From a virus: 64,000 nt of DNA. Of the stretch, positions 59,391-64,000 are shown one piece after another (positions within the stretch are counted from its first letter, which is position 1; each line of letters opens with the position of its first letter). Below the pieces are notes generated by a model. That model was not told the origin of the DNA. It did not search any database and saw nothing but the letters and a program-made list of their open reading frames with translations. The DNA lies in the IMG/VR virus record IMGVR_UViG_3300013094_000025, positions 1-64,000 of that record. One strand, 5' to 3'. The translations under genes were made by a program, and so were the position numbers.

Positions 59391-59873
59391 TTACTTGCCG
59401 CTACTGCCAGTACCCTTATTACCTCGATCTGTAACAGTCACTTCATCTGCAAAAGATGTTTCCATATTAACAAGCGGGTAAAAAGCTATTTGTGCAACCC
59501 GATCCCCTTTTTTAAAAGTATAATCTTTATCACTGAAATTATAAATTTGTACGTCTAACGAACCTCTATAACCTGAATCTATTACACCTAAATGAGGTTG
59601 TAATTGATGTTTAAATCCTAAGCCGCTTCTAGGTAAAATAAGATACCAATAACCCGGGGTAATATCAGCAACTTGTAATCCTACAGGTACAATACCATGA
59701 AGTCGAGAGTAAATAACTGTATCTTCAACACAATATAAATCATACCCGGTATCAGTTTTATGCGCTTTTGTAGGTAGTTGTGCATCATTATGCGTTTTTA
59801 CAAATTTAATAAAAGGTTTATTATTGTTAACAATGCCTACCGAGGTAGAATAAGTATTATAAGATGAAAGCAT
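59391..59873 (-). CDS. dut: dUTPase
   Basis: Hydrolyses dUTP to dUMP. The 160-aa trimeric-type protein shows all five motifs in order: TDTGYDL, PRSGLGFK, GVIDSGYRGSLDV, GDRVAQIAF and the C-terminal RGNKGTGSSG. It overlaps the divergent GIY-YIG gene start by 10 nt. TATAAT on the minus strand (59882-59887) and a weak CTGGCA -35 precede it. Co-oriented with gp44. Confidence 0.93.
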   Translation of the reverse strand: MLSSYNTYSTSVGIVNNNKPFIKFVKTHNDAQLPTKAHKTDTGYDLYCVEDTVIYSRLHGIVPVGLQVADITPGYWYLILPRSGLGFKHQLQPHLGVIDSGYRGSLDVQIYNFSDKDYTFKKGDRVAQIAFYPLVNMETSFADEVTVTDRGNKGTGSSGK

Positions 59874-60667
59874 ATACGTACATTATAGTTAGAATTAATA
59901 AATTGCCAGGTCCAAAATTTTATTTCGGTTATAAAACAATTAAAAAAGATAACGGGCACTACTACGGTAGTAGTAAATACCTTAAAGAAGATATACAAAA
60001 ATACGGTATACAATGTTTTAAAAAACCTGTTGTTCACTATTATGAAACAGAAAAAGAAGCTCTCGAGGCTGAAGAAAAATATCTATACAAAGTTAATGCG
60101 TCTAAGAATCCTAATTTTTATAACCGTATTAATGGCAACGCTAAATGGACAACAGTAAATACGGTATATTCACCTGAACAATATAAAAAATCTCACTACA
60201 AAATTTTTTTAAAAGGCGATCAACGAACAGAAGCTCAAAAAAAAGGTGCAAAAACAAAATACAAAAAAGGAAGATCTGCTGAAAGGATCAACGCCGATAA
60301 AGAGCATAGTGAAAGAATGAAAGGTAGAAGATTGCCTGAAATAGCTCTTATACGCTCTAGAGAGACACAATTAAAAAATCGCGATCTAATTAATGAAAAA
60401 TTAAGAAAACAGTGTTTAGGTAAAACAAAAGAAAACAATGAAGGTCGAAAAATTACTTCTGAAAAATTAAAAGGTAATCAAAATGGTCGCAAAGGAGATC
60501 TAAAACTTGCAAATATGACTGAGCAAGAATTTACAAACTTTCTAGCAACGAAGAGTCAACATCCAAACGTACAACAAATGCTTAAAACAAGAAGAAACAA
60601 CGCTTTAACTTTTTTACAAACAGGTGTATGGGGTACATACAAGAGACGTAAAGTTTCTATTCGTTGA
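59864..60667 (+). CDS. GIY-YIG-type putative homing endonuclease
   Basis: A 267-aa basic protein. The N-terminal part has YTYIIVRINKLPGPKFYFGY and HYYGSSKYLKEDIQKYG, followed by a Glu-rich helix (EKEALEAEEKYL), as in Seg-like GIY-YIG proteins with variant motif residues. The long Lys/Arg/Asn-rich C-terminus (about 130-267) likely binds DNA (NUMOD3-like repeats with GKTKENNEGRK). It overlaps both neighbours on the opposite strand, as an inserted mobile gene might. Confidence 0.7.
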   Translation: MKAYTYIIVRINKLPGPKFYFGYKTIKKDNGHYYGSSKYLKEDIQKYGIQCFKKPVVHYYETEKEALEAEEKYLYKVNASKNPNFYNRINGNAKWTTVNTVYSPEQYKKSHYKIFLKGDQRTEAQKKGAKTKYKKGRSAERINADKEHSERMKGRRLPEIALIRSRETQLKNRDLINEKLRKQCLGKTKENNEGRKITSEKLKGNQNGRKGDLKLANMTEQEFTNFLATKSQHPNVQQMLKTRRNNALTFLQTGVWGTYKRRKVSIR

Positions 60668-60821
60668 TAAGCTGACGACCAGTATACTCTCCCTGCTTTA
60701 CTTCTCCAATAGGAGTCTGTCCAGGCTTAACGGCGTTAGCTTGAAGCCAGGCAATGAGTGCGTCAGTCTTTTCCCTAGGAACAATAAAAGTTCCGTACAT
60801 AGTATTTACAGTAATTTCCAT
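60657..60821 (-). CDS. 54-aa protein of unknown function
   Basis: ATG 60819-60821 to TAG 60657-60659. The peptide begins MEITVNTMYGTFIVP and ends EYTGRQLINE; it reads as a compact folded protein with G/C-rich codons unlike random sequence. I recall similar short ORFs in marine T4-like phages. It fills the apparent gap between the GIY-YIG gene (11-nt overlap) and the small terminase gene and has its own sigma70-like promoter. Confidence 0.68.
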   Translation of the reverse strand: MEITVNTMYGTFIVPREKTDALIAWLQANAVKPGQTPIGEVKQGEYTGRQLINE

Positions 60822-60828
60822 ATACTAT

Positions 60829-60856
60829 ATATTATCTTATAGTTTAAGATTTTCAA
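60829..60856 (-). promoter_or_regulatory. Sigma70-like promoter of the 54-aa gene
   Basis: Minus strand: -35 TTGAAA (60851-60856), 16-nt spacer, -10 TAATAT (60829-60834), 7 nt to the ATG at 60821. Confidence 0.55.
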
Positions 60857-60863
60857 CTACCAG

Positions 60864-60871
60864 CTTAAGTA
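60864..60871 (+). promoter_or_regulatory. Late-type octamer (CTTAAGTA) of the small terminase gene
   Basis: Differs from CTTAAATA at one base and ends 6 nt before the ATG at 60877. Confidence 0.4.
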
Positions 60872-60876
60872 TTGTA

Positions 60877-61365
60877 ATGTCAGACAACTTAGATACATTG
60901 TTAAATGAATTATCTTCATTTGAACTTCCTGTAAGTACCCCAAAACCAGAAGTACCCGCTATGGAAGTTAATGATGAAAACATTAACGATTACATTCTTA
61001 AAAGAACTACTCAATTAATTGATACAAGTATTACCGCTGTTGATGATATTAAGGATTATATTATCCAAGGTCAGAACCCCGATGAAATAGCTGCTTTATC
61101 CGAACTCATTAATGCTGCTACTAAAAGTATAGAAGCCTTAAACAGAATTAACCTCCTTAATAAGAAAGGTAAAATTGATAAAGAATTAAAAGAAATGGAT
61201 CTAAAAAATAGAAAAGAAGTAGCAGGTATGCTTCCAGGTAATAATGTTGTTAACAACAATTTAATAGTAGCGTCGAGAGAAGAGATATTTAAACAACTTC
61301 TAAATGAACCAGAACCTATAGAAATACTTGATTCTGTTGTTATAGAAGAAAAAGAAGATAAATAA
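60877..61365 (+). CDS. 16: Small terminase subunit, T4 gp16-like
   Basis: Recognises DNA and stimulates gp17 during packaging. A 162-aa protein (T4: 164) with the family layout: acidic N-terminus, NINDYILKRTTQLID and a central helical pair (QNPDEIAALSELINAATKSI, then EALNRINLLNKKGK), a linker, and NNNLIVASREEIFKQLL, equivalent to the 'NAVFVGST-EL' segment of gp16. ATG 60877 is used; an upstream in-frame start would add a hydrophobic, non-family extension. It is 16 kb from gp17, whereas T4 has the two adjacent. Confidence 0.72.
   Translation: MSDNLDTLLNELSSFELPVSTPKPEVPAMEVNDENINDYILKRTTQLIDTSITAVDDIKDYIIQGQNPDEIAALSELINAATKSIEALNRINLLNKKGKIDKELKEMDLKNRKEVAGMLPGNNVVNNNLIVASREEIFKQLLNEPEPIEILDSVVIEEKEDK
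61357..61364 (+). promoter_or_regulatory. Late-type octamer (GATAAATA)
   Basis: Matches seven of eight bases of TATAAATA; ends 7 nt before the ATG at 61371, overlapping the terminase 3' end. Confidence 0.5.
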
Positions 61366-61370
61366 TTTAT

Positions 61371-61835
61371 ATGGCGCAACAAATTACAAATGCCGGATTA
61401 ACTTTCAATTATTTACAACCTAACGATTGTATAGGAGATTCCTTAGGTTTTTTTAATGCCAATTTAACTAATTTAATAACATTAGTTAATAATTTATCAT
61501 CTAATTTATATACTGTTACTAGTAATATTTCTGCAGCAGTACCTGCTTCAACCACTGTTGCTAAAGCTTGGGGTGTATTTAACGGTACAATTGCAAGTGG
61601 TTTAATAAATGGTTATCAAGTTACAAGTGTTACAAAAACAGCTACAGGGGTATACAATGTATTATTAAGTGTTACATTACCAAATACTAATTATGCAGTC
61701 GTAGGTACAGGTTCACCAAACTGTATTTTAACAGTATCAAATCAAGGAACAAATTCATTTCAGATTAATACTGTAAATACAGCAGGTACCGCTACTAATT
61801 ACAATCCTGCTAGTTTTGTTGTTTATAGCTCTTAA
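61371..61835 (+). CDS. Putative virion/fibre-like beta protein
   Basis: A 154-aa protein beginning MAQQITNAGLTFNYLQPNDC with FFNANLTNLITLVNNLSSNL, a helix seen near the start of phage fibre and appendage proteins, followed by a Thr/Asn/Val-rich beta domain (KAWGVFNGTI ... FVVYSS). It has its own late-type octamer. A small appendage or adhesin is likely; no exact family. Confidence 0.55.
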   Translation: MAQQITNAGLTFNYLQPNDCIGDSLGFFNANLTNLITLVNNLSSNLYTVTSNISAAVPASTTVAKAWGVFNGTIASGLINGYQVTSVTKTATGVYNVLLSVTLPNTNYAVVGTGSPNCILTVSNQGTNSFQINTVNTAGTATNYNPASFVVYSS

Positions 61836-63481
61836 GCTTCACAGCTCTTACAATCGTTAATTGATCGAGCAAGCATCTGACTTGGATTAGCTGAACGCTG
61901 ATAGTAGAGAGCTTTAATTCCTTGTTCCCAAGCAAAGATATAAAGTTCATTAGCTTCCTTAGGCTTAGTATCAGGAGGAATCATTACATTTAATGACTGA
62001 CCTTGATCGATAAACTTCTGACGTTGAGCTGCCTGAATGATAATCTCCTTCTGAGAAATCTCACCAAACGTTTTAAAGACATCTTTTTCGTCTTGAGTTA
62101 AGAAATCTAAGTGCTGAACAGAACCTCCTTTCATAAGGATACTCTTCCAAGTTTCATCATCATGCTTACCTTTATCTTTTAGTAATTGTTTGAGATAAGG
62201 ATTACGATACGTAAACTTACCCTTAGCTAAATCCTTAACATAGTAGTTAGAGTTCTGAGGCTCGATAGAAGGACTAACTTGACCAAGAATAAACGAACTA
62301 GATGTGGTTGGAGCTACAGCTAAGGTAGTTGTATTACGACGACCATAACCTTTCAGTAAAGGTGGTTCTCCTAGCATATCAGCTAATGTTGCTGAAGCCT
62401 TATCAGCATGTTCACGAATAAACTTCCAAACTTGTGTGTTAAGAAGTTTAGCTTCCATTGATTCAAAGCCAATCATCTTTGATTGAAGTAATGAATGCCA
62501 TCCAAGAACACCAACACCAAGAGCTCGTTGATTAATGGCAAACTTCCGAGGTGCATCCATAAACTTCATACCTTCAGTCTTATCGATAAACTCAGTCATG
62601 ACTGCATCTAAGAAAAATACTAAGAACTCAACAGCGTCAGTATTCTTCCACTCTTCCCATCGTTCAAGATTCATAGAAGATAAATCACAAACAAATGACT
62701 CATCTGGTCCATTAGAGAGCATAATCTCTGAACATAGATTAGAATGATTAATCTTAAGACCTTTATCCTTATAAACTTGAGGAGCCTGATTATTAGCATT
62801 ATCAGAAAAAAAGATATAGGGATAACCTGATTCAAAACGCTTCTTAATAATTAACCCCCAAGTCTTACGCTTATCTTTATCTCCTTCAGTCATAGACTTC
62901 ATCCATTCATCTGACACACAGACTCCGATTGAAAGGTCCTGAATAGAATCTCCTTCACCTTTTATCTTTAAGAACTCTTCAATGTCAGGATGATCAATAG
63001 GAAGGTAGGCAGCAAATGAACCTCGACGAACATTGCCTTGAGAAATATAATTCGTAAGAGAATCAAATACTGTTAACTGATGATGAACCCCTGTTGCTTC
63101 ACCTCCTGAAGAGATAGGTGTACCTCTAGGACGAATAGCTCCAAAGTAACCAGATGTACCTCCACCAACTTTTGACATAACCCCTACCTCAGCAATTTTA
63201 TAGAGAATATCATCCATGTTATCAGGAACATATGAACCGAAGCAAGAAATAGGTAGACCACGTTTACGTCCGAAGTTTGACCAAATAGGAGAGCTAAGAG
63301 AATAGTACCCCTTATGCATATACTCTTCAAACTTTACTGCAAAGCCTTTAAGCTTAAGAAGCTTTTCAGCAGCCTTTGCAATATCAGTTATTCTTTGTTC
63401 GGCAGTTTCTCCTTCTAAAAGGTAACCACGTTCTAAAAATTTCCTAGAATCCTTATTAAGCCAATAGATGTGTTCTGTCAT
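61832..63481 (-). CDS. nrdA: Class I ribonucleotide reductase alpha subunit (NrdA)
   Basis: Makes dNDPs for phage DNA. The 549-aa protein has the active-site residues: C80 in LPISCFGS, N248-C250-E252 in NLCSEI, C265 in FVCDLSS, the radical-transfer pair Y526-Y527 in LYYQRS and the C-terminal CKSC dithiol. At 549 aa against about 760 in E. coli, it lacks the N-terminal ATP-cone, so dATP feedback inhibition is likely lost. nrdB lies 6 nt upstream on the same strand. Confidence 0.95.
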   Translation of the reverse strand: MTEHIYWLNKDSRKFLERGYLLEGETAEQRITDIAKAAEKLLKLKGFAVKFEEYMHKGYYSLSSPIWSNFGRKRGLPISCFGSYVPDNMDDILYKIAEVGVMSKVGGGTSGYFGAIRPRGTPISSGGEATGVHHQLTVFDSLTNYISQGNVRRGSFAAYLPIDHPDIEEFLKIKGEGDSIQDLSIGVCVSDEWMKSMTEGDKDKRKTWGLIIKKRFESGYPYIFFSDNANNQAPQVYKDKGLKINHSNLCSEIMLSNGPDESFVCDLSSMNLERWEEWKNTDAVEFLVFFLDAVMTEFIDKTEGMKFMDAPRKFAINQRALGVGVLGWHSLLQSKMIGFESMEAKLLNTQVWKFIREHADKASATLADMLGEPPLLKGYGRRNTTTLAVAPTTSSSFILGQVSPSIEPQNSNYYVKDLAKGKFTYRNPYLKQLLKDKGKHDDETWKSILMKGGSVQHLDFLTQDEKDVFKTFGEISQKEIIIQAAQRQKFIDQGQSLNVMIPPDTKPKEANELYIFAWEQGIKALYYQRSANPSQMLARSINDCKSCEA

Positions 63482-63487
63482 ATAAAA

Positions 63488-64000
63488 TTAAAATAAATCG
63501 TCTTCAGAGAATGATTGATTCTTCTTAGCGTACTCGACCGGACGAGCATAAAAAAAGTCGGTCATATTGTTACCGTGTAATTCCTCTGTAAACCACATTG
63601 TAGCTTTAAGAATTTCTTTATCAACGTCAAAAGCTTTTTTAAACCCGATACCTGCTAAAGATTCATTAATTCGATCTTTGATAAACTCTTTAAGGATAGG
63701 AGCTGATAGTCCTTCTTCCTTAATACCGTTTACCATCCAATCAACAATCTTAGCTTCAGACTCAAAGGCCATTTGAGCTTCATGAAGAATACGCTCTTCA
63801 AGCTCTGCATCAAAGAGCTCAGGATATTCATCTCTAATTGTATTAATAATCTTCGTACCAACAATACCGTGAATGTTCTCTTCGTTACGAGTGTACTTGA
63901 CCTGCTGATCGGTATCCTTAAGAACATTCTTAAAACGTGCAAACCAATTGATAACATAGAACTGACTAAAGAGAGATACGTTTTCAACAAAGAGAGTAAA
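63488..64000 (-). CDS. nrdB: Class I ribonucleotide reductase beta subunit (NrdB), C-terminal part, cut by the right edge
   Basis: The frame is open from 64000 to its stop, 170 residues. It contains FVENVSLFSQFYVINWF (a metal-ligand Glu), RNEENIHGIVGTKI with an ExxH metal motif, and a C-terminal tail SFSEDDLF for docking to NrdA. The N-terminal two-thirds, including the radical tyrosine, lie outside the window. An internal ATG at 63772 is not the start. Confidence 0.92.
   Translation of the reverse strand, partial: FTLFVENVSLFSQFYVINWFARFKNVLKDTDQQVKYTRNEENIHGIVGTKIINTIRDEYPELFDAELEERILHEAQMAFESEAKIVDWMVNGIKEEGLSAPILKEFIKDRINESLAGIGFKKAFDVDKEILKATMWFTEELHGNNMTDFFYARPVEYAKKNQSFSEDDLF

Noticed and set aside
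60754-60876. Hydrophobic 41-residue extension before the small terminase
   Set aside because: It overlaps the 54-aa minus-strand gene and its promoter; a late-type octamer lies directly before the ATG at 60877.
1-64000. tRNA genes, CRISPR arrays, insertion sequences, integrase or attachment sites
   Set aside because: No cloverleaf-like sequence, spaced repeats, transposase or recombinase was seen; a tRNA scan would be needed to exclude weak cases.

Overview
The window is 64 kb of an AT-rich, tightly packed genome of a strictly lytic, T4-related tailed phage (myovirus). Many genes overlap by 4 nt, and no integrase, tRNA, CRISPR array or insertion sequence was seen. Recognisable T4-type genes include the replisome (gp43 polymerase, gp44 clamp loader, gp45 clamp, gp41 helicase, gp59 loader, gp61 primase, gp32 SSB), recombination (UvsX, UvsY, UvsW, gp46, gp47), the late sigma factor gp55, terminase (gp16-like, gp17), sheath and tube (gp18, gp19) and baseplate hub proteins. 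The auxiliary genes (class I RNR, dUTPase, 7-deazaguanine synthesis, heme oxygenase plus bilin reductase) point to a marine member of the cyanophage/pelagiphage side of the T4 group. The host cannot be read from the sequence; a heterotrophic marine alphaproteobacterium is my inference.

Layout. 0.2-1.2 kb: gp61 primase. 1.2-11.3 kb: mostly minus-strand genes, several with N-termini resembling the T4 capsid-targeting sequence, two nucleotidyltransferase paralogues separated by a GIY-YIG endonuclease, and queD, queE and a P-loop kinase. 11.3-14.9 kb: uvsY, uvsW, gp55, gp47. 14.9-27.3 kb: a 14-gene glycan island (glycosyltransferases, FkbM methyltransferase, HAD-nucleotidyltransferase fusion, epimerase, GDPD-like protein) lying between gp47 and gp46, which are neighbours in T4. 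27.3-32.9 kb: gp46, a glycosyltransferase and gp43, whose C-terminal 72 codons are in the -1 frame. 32.9-34.1 kb: heme oxygenase and a PcyA/PcyX-type bilin reductase. 34.3-37.2 kb: dpdA, a formyltransferase (DpdN candidate), a P-loop kinase and queF. 37.2-44.9 kb: uvsX, gp41, gp59, gp32, folE2, gp45. 44.9-58.5 kb: gp17, sheath, tube, hub and baseplate genes. 58.5-64 kb: gp44, dUTPase, a second large GIY-YIG protein, small terminase, a fibre-like protein and nrdA/nrdB.

How it fits together. FolE2, QueD, QueE and QueF (QueC not seen) would make preQ1. DpdA would exchange it into DNA in place of guanine, and the adjacent formyltransferase would formylate it, giving a candidate 7-(formylamino)methyl-7-deazaguanine genome modification. 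RNR and dUTPase supply nucleotides.

Two promoter classes are visible. Sigma70-like promoters (TTGAAC/TTGACC, 16-17 nt spacer, TATAAT-like) serve replication and auxiliary genes; late octamers (CTTAAATA, ATAAATA) serve virion genes. In both classes the start codon often falls where transcription should begin, suggesting widespread leaderless mRNAs. No gene-free stretch longer than 300 bases exists; the longest apparent gaps hold the gp43 tail, a 36-aa ORF and a 54-aa ORF.
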